In this document: positions 19,296 to 28,848 of the stretch, piece by piece
Numbering within the stretch: position 1 is the stretch's first letter
Layout: every line of letters starts with the position of its first letter
NCBI GenBank assembly: GCA_947585215.1
Contig: CANPWY010000004.1
Location: forward strand, 1 to 40,778
Length of the DNA stretch: 40,778 bases
Source of the DNA: an uncultured Clostridia bacterium
GTDB lineage: Bacteria; Bacillota; Clostridia; Oscillospirales; JAAYOS01
Direction: 5' to 3'
Program-made: the position numbers and the translations under genes
Notes under the pieces: model-generated
What the model was told of the DNA's origin: nothing
Seen by the model: the letters and a program-made list of their open reading frames with translations, nothing else
Database searches by the model: none

Positions 19296-20374
19296 AGCTG
19301 AGACTGCTCGCGGCGGCGGCCGCCGCCGCGCTGATAATGTCGTCCTGCGGGGGCGGCGGAGAGACGTCCGCGCCGCCGCTCGCGGACACCGTGAAGGTCG
19401 TGTACGACACGGCGAAGGCGGAGCGCGGGGACGTCGAAGCGGTGCTTGTGTACTCCGCCTGCGTCCTGCCGGTGCAGACCGACGTGTCCTTTGAGGACTC
19501 GTCCGGCGTGGTCGACAGAGTGTTTGTAAAGACGGGGGACAGCGTCTCCGAGGGGGACGCGCTCCTGCAGCTCGACACCGAGGGACTTCGGGAGAGGCTT
19601 GACGACGCGAAAGAGCGGCTCGCTTCGCTCGAGGAGAGCGGCGCGCGCGAGCGCCGTATGCTTGAGATAGATCTGGAGCTTGCAAAGCTCGACCTCGAGG
19701 AGGCGGAGGAGGCCGACCCGGACGGGCTGGACGCCTCTCTGCTCCGGCTCGAGGTAGAGAGCCGTCAGTCCGACCTTGACAGGTACGACGGACAGCTTGA
19801 GAGGTCGCTTGACGCCGCGAAAAAGGACATAGCGGAGCTTGAAAAGGAGATAGAGAGCGCGACACTGCGCGCGCCGGTGAGCGGCGAGGTCATATCGGTC
19901 TACATATCGGAGGGCGCGCGCGCCGCGTCCTCGACGACGCTTGTCACTCTTTCCGACGGCGACCGGCGCTACATAAGCTGTGCGGCGGGAGAAAAGGTGC
20001 CGTCTACGGCACAGCTCAGTTACATCGAAGACGGAACGGAGTACCCGCTTGAGCACTGGGAGTATACCGACCGCGAGATCGCGGTGTTCGAGGCGACGGG
20101 GAAGGACGCTCCGCAGAGGTTTGTGCGCTCGGACGGCGGCGAGCTTCCCGTGTCGGGCGAGTTTGTACAGCTCCGCGCCGTCCGCGAGAGCGCTAAGGAC
20201 GCCGTGCGGATACCTTCCGGCGCGCTCTACCGCGACTCGGGCGTCACCTACGTCTATATCGAGGACGGCGGTGAGCTCGTGTACACCGAGGTGAAGGTCG
20301 GCGTCACGAACGACGCGTATGCAGAGATCCTGGACGGAGTAGAGGAGGGGGATGAGGTCTATGTCGGCGGCTAA
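19292..20374 (+). CDS. HlyD/MFP-type efflux adaptor lipoprotein 2
   Basis: Lipobox MSSC; VKTGDSVSEGDALLQLDTEGL; EVKVGVTNDAYAEILDGVEEGDEVYVGG; ATGA coupling with upstream gene. Confidence 0.85.
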   Translation: MKLRLLAAAAAAALIMSSCGGGGETSAPPLADTVKVVYDTAKAERGDVEAVLVYSACVLPVQTDVSFEDSSGVVDRVFVKTGDSVSEGDALLQLDTEGLRERLDDAKERLASLEESGARERRMLEIDLELAKLDLEEAEEADPDGLDASLLRLEVESRQSDLDRYDGQLERSLDAAKKDIAELEKEIESATLRAPVSGEVISVYISEGARAASSTTLVTLSDGDRRYISCAAGEKVPSTAQLSYIEDGTEYPLEHWEYTDREIAVFEATGKDAPQRFVRSDGGELPVSGEFVQLRAVRESAKDAVRIPSGALYRDSGVTYVYIEDGGELVYTEVKVGVTNDAYAEILDGVEEGDEVYVGG

Positions 20375-21494
20375 GAGACTTTGCGCGCTGCTGCTCGCGG
20401 CGACGGCGGCATTTTCCCTCGTCTCCTGCTCGGAGAGTGAGAGCGCGGGCGAGGCGCTGATAAAGCCGGTGGAGAGGAGCGGAGGAAGCTCCTCCGGCTC
20501 GACGCGTACGGCGGAGGTCACGGTGGGCGGCATATCGCGCAGTATGTCGGCCGACGCCTCCGTGTCATTTGCAACGCAGGACATATACTGTGAATTTAAC
20601 GGCGCGCGCTTTGCCGAATACTACGTTTCCGCAGGAGAAACGGTGGAGGAAGGCGCGCCGATAGCGCGCTTTGCGATAGAGACGAGCGCGGCGGAGCGTC
20701 AGCGCCTCGAGGCGGAGCTTGAAATAGCGAAGAGCGAAACGGAGCGCACGCTGGAGACCGCGCGGAGCGCCGCCTCTTCGGCGCGCGAAGCGCTCGCGGC
20801 GGCGGACAGGTCGGACTCGCGCGCGTACCGCCGCGCGGAGCTTCAGCTTGAGCGCGCGGAGCTCCAGCTTGAGGCGGCCGAGTCCGGCGCCGAAGACCGC
20901 GTCGCGGCGGCACAGGATGCGCTCCGCGAGTTTGACGAGCGCGCGGCGGAGGACACCGTCTATGCCCCGGCGCGCGGGTGCGTCTACTCGCTCGAGAGCT
21001 TAGGAGTGGGTCTCCCGGTGGAATACGGCCGCCGGGTGTGTACCTTCATAAGCTACGAGGACATAGCCGTCACCGCGCCGAGCGACATCACCGGCGTTCC
21101 GCGCTACGGCGAGAGGGCGACAATCAGGACCGACCTCGCCGACGGAGACATAGAGAGCCGCGTGCTCGACGCGCCGATAAACCGCGGCGAGGACACGGGC
21201 ACCTTTACGGTGGAGATACCGGACGAGGTAATAGAGGCCGCAAACGCTGTCCTCGCCTCGGACGGCGCGGGAAGGTTCATGCCGCGCATACGGGTGGAGG
21301 TCGAGCGTTTCTCGCTTGACGGCGTTGTGGTCGTACCGAACAGCGCACTGAAAAGCGAGGAGGGCAGGCGGTACGTCTACGTCATGCGGGACGGGTCGCC
21401 GAGGAAGCGCTTCGTCGTCGCGGGACTTGCGGACGATAAGAACACACAGATACTTGCCGGCCTTGAGCCGGGCGAGTATGTGAGCGTCGGTTAA
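20352..21494 (+). CDS. HlyD/MFP-type efflux adaptor lipoprotein 3
   Basis: Lipobox LVSC; VSAGETVEEGAPIARFAIETS; ends ...ILAGLEPGEYVSVG; overlaps upstream gene. Confidence 0.83.
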   Translation: MRSMSAAKRLCALLLAATAAFSLVSCSESESAGEALIKPVERSGGSSSGSTRTAEVTVGGISRSMSADASVSFATQDIYCEFNGARFAEYYVSAGETVEEGAPIARFAIETSAAERQRLEAELEIAKSETERTLETARSAASSAREALAAADRSDSRAYRRAELQLERAELQLEAAESGAEDRVAAAQDALREFDERAAEDTVYAPARGCVYSLESLGVGLPVEYGRRVCTFISYEDIAVTAPSDITGVPRYGERATIRTDLADGDIESRVLDAPINRGEDTGTFTVEIPDEVIEAANAVLASDGAGRFMPRIRVEVERFSLDGVVVVPNSALKSEEGRRYVYVMRDGSPRKRFVVAGLADDKNTQILAGLEPGEYVSVG

Positions 21495-21508
21495 GGGGAG
21501 GGAGAGAA

Positions 21509-24307
21509 ATGTTCGGATTCATCCTCAGAAAGATGCTCTCAAACAAGTGGCTCGTCGCGAGCCTGCTGATAGGAAACCTCCTGCTCTGCTCTATGGTCGC
21601 GAGCATACCGATATACTCGGACGCGATACTTCAGCGGATGATAGTCCGCACGCTCGACGCAAGACAGGTGGAGCGGAACAGCTATCCGCTCGCGGTGGAG
21701 CTGCGCTTCAACTCGCTCAATATGAACAAGGGCCGCGAGCGGGACGGACTGATGCAGTTCGAGGAGCGGCTTGCCGCTTTTGAGGAGAGCATGCCCGTCC
21801 CCTTTAAGGAGAAGGTGACGGTCTACACTACGTCCGACTATCAGGCGCTCGAGGTGGACGGACGCCGCACCGAGGCGGACAGGATGCTCCGCCTCCAGTC
21901 GATGAGCGGCGTGGAGGATCACCTGAAGATAGAGACGGGCCGAATGTATTCCTCCGAGCCGGACGGCGGCGTGATAGAGGTCATAGTGAACGAGAGGACG
22001 CTTGTGGAGCAGGACCTCATCCTCGGGGAAGTGCTCGAGATGAAGCAGGCGAAGCTCAACAGCGGCGGCGCGGTACGTTTCAAGGTCGTCGGCACCTACA
22101 TAAACAGCGAGGAGAGCGACCCATACTGGTACTACTCGCCGCAGACCTTCACCGACGTCTGCCTGATGGACGAGGATCTGTTCCGGGAGACGTTTATCGA
22201 CCCGCTGCCGCAGGAAGTGAACTTCGGCGCGCAGTACTACGACCTCTTCGACTACTCCTCGCTTGACGCCGACGGCGCGCGCGAGGTGTACGAGGCGACG
22301 CTTGCCGGCGCGAAGGAGTTCGAGCGCTACGGCACCCTCGGCTTCCGCGCGGGATATACGCAGACGCTCGAGAGCATACTTGACGAGGCGTCCCGCCTCA
22401 CCGTCACGCTCTGGGTGCTCCAGACGCCCATATTCATACTCTTTGCGTTCTTCATATTCATGGTGTCAAAAGAGATACTCGAGCAGGAGAAGAACTCGGT
22501 GGCGGTGATAAAGAGCCGCGGCGCCTCGCGCGGACAGGTCATACTCCTGTTCCTTGCGGAGAGCGGAATAGTCGCGGGAGTGAGCTTCCTTGCGGGACTG
22601 CCGCTCGGTCTGCTGATATGCAGGGTGCTCGGCGCGTCGGACGGGTTCCTCGGACTCGTGAGCCGCGCGTCATTAAACGCGCGAATAGTGCCGGAGGCCG
22701 TGCTTTACAGCGGCGCGGCGGCGGTCCTCGCCGTCCTGATGATGACGATACCGGCATTCAGGTATTCAAAGATAACGATAGTCGACCACAAGCGCGCAAA
22801 GACGGGACGCTCTACGCGTCCGCTCTGGCAGAAGCTGTTCCTTGACGTGATACTTCTCGGAGCGTCGATATACGGCCTCTACTCCTACAACAATCAGAAG
22901 GACCTTCTGAGCGCGGGAGGGGGCGGGATAGACCCGCTGCTCTTCATCACGTCGTCGCTCTTTATGGTCGGCGCGGGACTTCTGCTCGTGCGTGTGTTCC
23001 CGTGGATAATGCGGCTGATATTCCGGGTGGGACGGCGCTTCTGGCCGCCCGCGCTCTACGCGTCCTTCCTGCGGATAACGCGGTCGGTGGGCGAGGAGCA
23101 GTTTATAATGATATTCCTCGTGCTGACCATAGCGACCGGCATATTCAGCTCGTCCGCCGCGCGCACGATAAACCTCAACATGGAGGAGAACATCCGCTAC
23201 GAGTACGGCGCGGACGTCGTCGTGCGGGAGGAGTGGACGTCAAACAAGAGCTTCGTCACCGCCTCGGACGAGACGGTGTGGTACGAGCCCGACTACGAGA
23301 GATATTCGCCCCTCATCGCCGCCGGAATGCGGCTGACGAAGGTACAGCGCACGGAGGACGTCGTCGCCCCGACGCAGAGGCTGAACGATGTCACGATGCT
23401 CGCGATAGACTCCAAGGAGTTCGGAGAGATTGCGTGGTTCCGCGAGGGACAGCTCCCGGCACACCAGAACGAGTATCTGAACGCTTTGGCGTCCGACGCG
23501 TCCGCCGTATTGCTCTCGATGAACTTCCACACAAAGCAGGGCCTCGAGCTCGGAGACACGATAAATCTGTTCAGCCCTGAGGGAAACAGCAGCACCGGCA
23601 TCATAGCGGGATTTGTGGACTACTGGCCGAGCCTCGTCATGACTACGCCGCGGGCGGACGGCTCGGGCGGCGTCACCTACGAGGAGAACTACTTCGTCAT
23701 CGCAAATATCGCGCAGATACAGGCGGAGTGGGGAATCACTCCCTACGAGATATGGATGAAGAACTCGCCGGAGGGCGCGCGCCCGGTCTACGACCTCGCG
23801 GAGGCGCAGGATATGCGCTTCGAGGTGTTCCTTGACGCGGACGCGGCGGTCGTCGCCGAGAAGAACGACCCGGTGCTCCAGGGAACGAACGGCGTCCTCA
23901 CCGTCGGATTCATCATCGTGCTTGCGGTCTGTATGACCGGCTTCCTGATATACTGGATACTCTCGATACGCTCGCGGGTGCTCCAATTCGGAATATTCCG
24001 CGCGATGGGTATGTCGATGCGGGGCATATTCTCGATGCTTCTCTCGGAGCAGGTGTTCATATCCGGCGTATCTATAGGCTTCGGCGTGGGGGTGGGGCTC
24101 CTCGCCTCGCACTTCTTCGTGCCGCTCATTCAGATGGGCTACTCCGCGGGGCAGAACGTCCTGCCGCTCCGGATAGCCATGGAGGGGAGCGACTTTGCGC
24201 GGCTGTTTATCGTGATAGGCGTAATGCTCGTCGTGTGCATTGCAGTGCTCTGCGTGCTGATATCGAAGATACGCATAGCGCAGGCACTCAAGCTCGGCGA
24301 AGACTGA
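21509..24307 (+). CDS. ABC transporter permease, FtsX/MacB-like
   Basis: 932 aa; N-terminal TM helix, large extracytoplasmic domains and FtsX-like TM blocks (FRAMGMSMRGIFSMLLSEQVFISGVSIGFGVGVG). Confidence 0.85.
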   Translation: MFGFILRKMLSNKWLVASLLIGNLLLCSMVASIPIYSDAILQRMIVRTLDARQVERNSYPLAVELRFNSLNMNKGRERDGLMQFEERLAAFEESMPVPFKEKVTVYTTSDYQALEVDGRRTEADRMLRLQSMSGVEDHLKIETGRMYSSEPDGGVIEVIVNERTLVEQDLILGEVLEMKQAKLNSGGAVRFKVVGTYINSEESDPYWYYSPQTFTDVCLMDEDLFRETFIDPLPQEVNFGAQYYDLFDYSSLDADGAREVYEATLAGAKEFERYGTLGFRAGYTQTLESILDEASRLTVTLWVLQTPIFILFAFFIFMVSKEILEQEKNSVAVIKSRGASRGQVILLFLAESGIVAGVSFLAGLPLGLLICRVLGASDGFLGLVSRASLNARIVPEAVLYSGAAAVLAVLMMTIPAFRYSKITIVDHKRAKTGRSTRPLWQKLFLDVILLGASIYGLYSYNNQKDLLSAGGGGIDPLLFITSSLFMVGAGLLLVRVFPWIMRLIFRVGRRFWPPALYASFLRITRSVGEEQFIMIFLVLTIATGIFSSSAARTINLNMEENIRYEYGADVVVREEWTSNKSFVTASDETVWYEPDYERYSPLIAAGMRLTKVQRTEDVVAPTQRLNDVTMLAIDSKEFGEIAWFREGQLPAHQNEYLNALASDASAVLLSMNFHTKQGLELGDTINLFSPEGNSSTGIIAGFVDYWPSLVMTTPRADGSGGVTYEENYFVIANIAQIQAEWGITPYEIWMKNSPEGARPVYDLAEAQDMRFEVFLDADAAVVAEKNDPVLQGTNGVLTVGFIIVLAVCMTGFLIYWILSIRSRVLQFGIFRAMGMSMRGIFSMLLSEQVFISGVSIGFGVGVGLLASHFFVPLIQMGYSAGQNVLPLRIAMEGSDFARLFIVIGVMLVVCIAVLCVLISKIRIAQALKLGED

Positions 24308-24320
24308 GGAGGGGACGCGA

Positions 24321-25013
24321 ATGGAAAACATTATCACGGCTGAGGGCGTGTCCCGCTCCTTCAGGGCGGGGGAGAACGACTTCTGGGCTCTCAGCGACAT
24401 AACTCTCGGCATCCCGAAGGGAAAGCTCACGATGCTTCGCGGCCGGAGCGGCTCCGGAAAGACGACGCTTATGAACATCCTTGGCGCGCTCGACCGTCCG
24501 ACGGCAGGCACGGTCACGGTGGACGGCGTGGACATCACCGCCGCCTCCGAGCCCGAGCGGGACGCCATACGCCGAAAGAAGATAGGCTTCGTATTCCAGT
24601 CGGTGGCGCTTGTGAGCATAATGACGGCGTATGAGAACGTGGAGTTCGGGCTCCGCATAGCGGGAGTACCGGCGGCGGAGCGCCGCCGCCGCGCGGAGGA
24701 GTGCCTGCGGCTCGTCGGCCTCGGCTCGCGAATGGACCATATGCCGCAGGAGATGTCCGGCGGCGAGCAGCAGCGCGTCGCGATAGCGCGCGCCATAGCG
24801 CACCGTCCGGCGGTGCTGTTTGCGGACGAGCCCACGGCGGAGCTGGATACCGCCACCGGCCTCTCGGTCATGAAGACCTTCCGCGAGCTTATCGAGAGCG
24901 AGGGCGTCACCCTCGTCATGACCACGCACGACGTGGGGCTCGTCGGCCTCGCGGACTGCACCTACGAGCTTGCGGACGGAAAACTCGTGCAGGGGGTGGA
25001 CTCCGATGAATGA
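24321..25013 (+). CDS. ABC transporter ATP-binding protein, MacB/LolD-like
   Basis: GRSGSGKTTLMNILGALDRPT, MSGGEQQRVAIARA, LFADEPTAELD. Confidence 0.92.
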   Translation: MENIITAEGVSRSFRAGENDFWALSDITLGIPKGKLTMLRGRSGSGKTTLMNILGALDRPTAGTVTVDGVDITAASEPERDAIRRKKIGFVFQSVALVSIMTAYENVEFGLRIAGVPAAERRRRAEECLRLVGLGSRMDHMPQEMSGGEQQRVAIARAIAHRPAVLFADEPTAELDTATGLSVMKTFRELIESEGVTLVMTTHDVGLVGLADCTYELADGKLVQGVDSDE

Positions 25014-25950
25014 GACGGCTGTGCGCGACAACATAATAGAGTGTCAGGACCTCGTCAAGATCTACAAGACGAGGGACCTCGAGGTCCTCGCGCTCCAGGG
25101 GCTTGAGCTCACCGTCGCGCGGGGCGAGCTGATGGCGATAATCGGAAACAGCGGCTCGGGCAAGAGCACATTCCTCAATATGATAGGCGGGCTCGACCGT
25201 CCGAGCGCCGGACGGCTCATAGTGGACGGCAAGGACCTCTTCAAGCTCGATGAAAAGCAGCTTGTCGATTACAAGCGCTACACCGTCGGGTTCGTGTGGC
25301 AGAACAACGCTCGGAACCTCCTGCCGTATCTCACGGCAGTGCAGAACGTCATGATGCCGATGAGCTTCTGCAAGGCGGACATGCCGCGCGAGGACGGGGC
25401 GCTTCAGCTTTCTGACAACCGCAGGACGCGCGCACTTCAGCTTCTCGAGCTCGTAGGCATGGGGCACAGGAAGAACAGCCGGCTCCAGATGCTCTCCGGC
25501 GGCGAACAGCAGAGAGTGGCGATAGCCCTCGCGCTCGCGAACAACCCGAAGCTTCTGCTCGCGGACGAGCCCACCGGCTCGGTCGACGCGGGGACGGCGA
25601 GTTACATCCTCGACGTGTTCCGCGAGCTCAACCGCGAGCTCGGCACGACGATAGTGATAGTCACCCACGACAGGATGCTCGCAAAGAAGGTCGAGCGCGT
25701 CGTCGCCATACGCGACGGCAAGACCGCAAGCGAGTTCATAGTGAGGCGCGACCTCAGCGACGTCGCGAGCCTCGCGGAGGAGGGCGGCGAGACGCAGGAC
25801 GAGTTCGCGGTGCTCGACCGCGCGGGGCGCGTGCAGATACCGCGCGAACTGCTTGACAGGCTGGGCGTCAACGGAAACAAGGTCCGCTTGGAGTATTCGG
25901 AGGGCAGGGTGGTCATATCCGCGCCGCCCGCCGAGGAGGAGAAGAGTTGA
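25006..25950 (+). CDS. ABC transporter ATP-binding protein with C-terminal AbrB-like tail
   Basis: GNSGSGKSTFLNMIGGLDRPS, LSGGEQQRVAIALA, LLADEPTGSVD; C-terminus FAVLDRAGRVQIPRELLDRLGVNGNKVRLEYSEGRVVISAP. Confidence 0.9.
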   Translation: MNETAVRDNIIECQDLVKIYKTRDLEVLALQGLELTVARGELMAIIGNSGSGKSTFLNMIGGLDRPSAGRLIVDGKDLFKLDEKQLVDYKRYTVGFVWQNNARNLLPYLTAVQNVMMPMSFCKADMPREDGALQLSDNRRTRALQLLELVGMGHRKNSRLQMLSGGEQQRVAIALALANNPKLLLADEPTGSVDAGTASYILDVFRELNRELGTTIVIVTHDRMLAKKVERVVAIRDGKTASEFIVRRDLSDVASLAEEGGETQDEFAVLDRAGRVQIPRELLDRLGVNGNKVRLEYSEGRVVISAPPAEEEKS

Positions 25951-27179
25951 AGACGCTTGCGATACTCGGCGGCGGAGCGGCGGGTCTTGCCGCCGCGGTG
26001 AGCGCCCTCCGCACGTCGGAGGGGCGCGTGCGCGTCGTGATAGCGGAGCGCCTTCCGCGAGTGGGGAAGAAGCTGCTCTCCACCGGCAACGGGCACTGCA
26101 ACTTCACAAATACCGACATATCCGCCGCGCACTACCACGGGGACACCCGCTTCGCGGAGCGGGTGATTTCACGCTTCGGAACGGAGGACGCCATCCGGTT
26201 CTTCCACTCTGTCGGCGTGCCGGAATATGTTGAGGACGGCAGAGTGTACCCCATGAGTGAGAGCGCGGCGGGGCTTCTCGACGCGCTCCGCGCCGCCACG
26301 TCCGGCGCGGAGACAGCGACGGACTTCCGGGCGGCGGAGCTCCTGCCGCCGCAGACCTCCGGCGGAGAGTGGCGTATACTTTCGGCGGACGGATCGGAGC
26401 TCGCGGCGGACGCCGTGATAGTCGCGACGGGCGGACGCGCCGCGCCGTCGCTCGGCTCGGACGGGAGCGGCATAGAACTCCTTCGCGCCCTCGGCTATGA
26501 GGTGACGCGACTGCTTCCGGCGCTTGTACAGCTGAAGGTCGAGCGGCCGTCCGTCGCGGCGCTGAAGGGAGTGCGCATCCGTGCGGAGGCGAGCGCCTTC
26601 TCACGAGGACGGCTCGTCCACAGCGAACGCGGCGAGGTGCTTTTCACCGAGTACGGACTGTCCGGCATACCGATATTCCAGATAACGGCACACGAGGAGT
26701 GCGACATCGTGACGCTTGATTTGTGCCCGGAACTAAGTAAAGGCGAACTGCTTGACGAACTGAAAAATCGTAAAAAGATTTTCTTTACACATACGGCGGA
26801 GGACTTCTTTGTGGGGATGCTTCAAAAGCGCCTCGGAAACCTCGTCCTCCGCGCGGCCGGTGTCGAGAAGCTGTCGCGACCGGTGTCCTCCTTTGACGGC
26901 GATATGCTCGAACGCATCGCGTCGGCGCTCAAGCGGCTGGAGTTCCGTGTGTCCGGCAGGATGGGCTGGGAGAACGCACAGGTGACGGCAGGAGGCGTCC
27001 GCGCCGCACAGTTCGACCCCGAGACGATGGAGAGCCGCCTGCACCCGCGCCTCTATGCGGCGGGGGAGCTGCTCGACGTCCACGGCGACTGCGGCGGTTA
27101 CAACCTCCACTGGGCGTGGGCGACCGGCGTCACGGCGGGACGCGCCGCCGCGCGGGCGTTGGAGGCGGCGGAGAAATGA
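25947..27179 (+). CDS. BaiN/HI0933-like NAD(P)/FAD-dependent oxidoreductase
   Basis: LGGGAAGLAAAVSA, PRVGKKLLSTGNGHCNFTN, C-terminal AGELLDVHGDCGGYNLHWAWATG. Confidence 0.93.
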   Translation: MKTLAILGGGAAGLAAAVSALRTSEGRVRVVIAERLPRVGKKLLSTGNGHCNFTNTDISAAHYHGDTRFAERVISRFGTEDAIRFFHSVGVPEYVEDGRVYPMSESAAGLLDALRAATSGAETATDFRAAELLPPQTSGGEWRILSADGSELAADAVIVATGGRAAPSLGSDGSGIELLRALGYEVTRLLPALVQLKVERPSVAALKGVRIRAEASAFSRGRLVHSERGEVLFTEYGLSGIPIFQITAHEECDIVTLDLCPELSKGELLDELKNRKKIFFTHTAEDFFVGMLQKRLGNLVLRAAGVEKLSRPVSSFDGDMLERIASALKRLEFRVSGRMGWENAQVTAGGVRAAQFDPETMESRLHPRLYAAGELLDVHGDCGGYNLHWAWATGVTAGRAAARALEAAEK

Positions 27180-28741
27180 GGATAAGCGAGATAAAGCTAC
27201 CGGCGGAGCACACGCCGGAGGAGCTGCGCGCGGCAATCGCGCGCAGAGTCGGTGTGAAGCCCGAAAGCTTTACTGCGCGTGTGCGGATACTCAAAGAGTC
27301 TCTCGACGCGCGGAAGAAGCCGAATATCTTCCGCGTATACAGCGTCGCGGTGGACGAGGACGACGCTCCGAGAGAGAAAATGCTGTCAAGCTCGGAGACT
27401 TTACAGCGCGCGGCGGAGAACATACGAACCGGCGCCTCTGAGTCTCGTCCGGCGGTCATCGGAAGCGGCCCCGCGGGACTGTTCGCGGCGCTTCAGCTTG
27501 CGCGCGCGGGACTTCGCCCTATAGTCCTCGAGCGCGGCCGTCCGGTGGACGAGCGCGTCCGCAAGGTGGAGAGCTTCTGGTCGGGCGGCGCGCTCGACCC
27601 GGAGTGTAACGTGCAGTTCGGCGAGGGCGGAGCCGGGACTTTCTCGGACGGAAAGCTTACCACTGGCACGAAGGACCCGCGCATTCGCTCGGTACTCGAC
27701 GCGTTCATCGAGGCGGGAGCACCGGAGGAGATAGGATACCTCGCGCACCCGCACATCGGGACAGACCTGCTTCGCGGCGTCGTGAAAAACATCCGCTCCG
27801 CTATAGAGCGTATGGGCGGAGAGTTCCGCTTCGGGGAAAGATTTGAGGGCTTCGACGCGCCGGAGGGTGCGCTGAAAAGCCTCCGCGTCCTGTCGGCGGG
27901 AGGCGAGTACGAGCTGCCGACCCGCGCCGCCGTCCTCGCGATAGGCCACAGCGCGCGGGACACCTTTGAAATGCTCCGCGACGGCGGCGTCGCGATGGAG
28001 AGAAAGGCATTCTCGGTCGGCGTGAGGATAGAGCACCGGCAGGAGCTGATAGACTTCGCTCAGTACGGCCGCGCGCGTGGGACGCTGCCTCCGGCGGAGT
28101 ACAAGCTCGCGACGCACCTCGAAAACGGGCGCGGCGTCTACACTTTTTGCATGTGCCCCGGCGGACAGGTCGTCGCGGCGGCAAGCGAGCTCGGCGGCGT
28201 AGTCACGAACGGGATGAGCCTCCACGCGCGGGACGGGGAGTTTGCAAACTCGGCGCTCCTCGTCGGCGTCGGCGCGGAGGACTTCGGCGAGGAGGGAGGC
28301 GTCCTCGCGGGGGTGGAGCTTCAGCGCCGCCTCGAGCGCGCGGCGTTCCGCGCCGGAGGCTCGGACTACCGCGCTCCGGCGGAGCTCGTGGGCGACCTGC
28401 TCGGAGGGAAAACTCCGTCCGGAAGCCTCGGCTCCACATACCGCCCCGGCGTCACGCCGTGCGACCTGCGGGAGGTCCTGCCGGGATACGTCGCGGACTC
28501 GCTCCGCGACGGGATACGGATATTCGGGCGGAAGCTCCGCGGGTTTGACACGGCGGACGCGCTCCTCATCGGCGTCGAGAGCCGCTCGAGCTCGCCAGTG
28601 CGGATACTGCGCGACGGGAACTGCATCTCGAACGTGCGCGGCCTCTACCCCTGCGGCGAGGGCTGCGGCTACGCGGGCGGCATCATCAGCGCCGCCGTAG
28701 ACGGGATGAGGGTGGCGGAAAGCGTCATCTACGGTAAGTAA
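27176..28741 (+). CDS. FAD-dependent dehydrogenase (COG2509-like)
   Basis: VIGSGPAGLFAALQLARAGLRPIVLERG, GEGGAGTFSDGKLTTGTKD, YPCGEGCGYAGGIISAAVDG; ATGA overlap with previous gene. Confidence 0.92.
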   Translation: MRISEIKLPAEHTPEELRAAIARRVGVKPESFTARVRILKESLDARKKPNIFRVYSVAVDEDDAPREKMLSSSETLQRAAENIRTGASESRPAVIGSGPAGLFAALQLARAGLRPIVLERGRPVDERVRKVESFWSGGALDPECNVQFGEGGAGTFSDGKLTTGTKDPRIRSVLDAFIEAGAPEEIGYLAHPHIGTDLLRGVVKNIRSAIERMGGEFRFGERFEGFDAPEGALKSLRVLSAGGEYELPTRAAVLAIGHSARDTFEMLRDGGVAMERKAFSVGVRIEHRQELIDFAQYGRARGTLPPAEYKLATHLENGRGVYTFCMCPGGQVVAAASELGGVVTNGMSLHARDGEFANSALLVGVGAEDFGEEGGVLAGVELQRRLERAAFRAGGSDYRAPAELVGDLLGGKTPSGSLGSTYRPGVTPCDLREVLPGYVADSLRDGIRIFGRKLRGFDTADALLIGVESRSSSPVRILRDGNCISNVRGLYPCGEGCGYAGGIISAAVDGMRVAESVIYGK

Positions 28742-28770
28742 GGCGCTCTCGCCAACCCGATATGTCAACA

Positions 28771-28806
28771 TAAAAAGCGCCCCGAAACGTCAGTTTCGGG
28801 GCGCTT
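28771..28806 (-). terminator. Terminator for lacI-family gene, in convergent intergenic gap
   Basis: aagcgccccgaaac (28775-28788) / gtttcggggcgctt (28793-28806); U-tract on minus strand from ttttta. Confidence 0.85.
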
Positions 28807-28848
28807 CGATTTACGGAAAATCCACAGAGCGGCGACACGCCGCGAAAC

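Noticed and set aside
23240-24961. 573-aa minus-strand ORF opposite the permease and ATPase
   Set aside because: Shadow ORF crossing two well-supported genes; no domain motifs.
25947-28741. Two FAD oxidoreductases as a novel redox system
   Set aside because: Both belong to widespread uncharacterised flavoprotein families (BaiN/HI0933-like and COG2509-like); adjacency alone is weak evidence.
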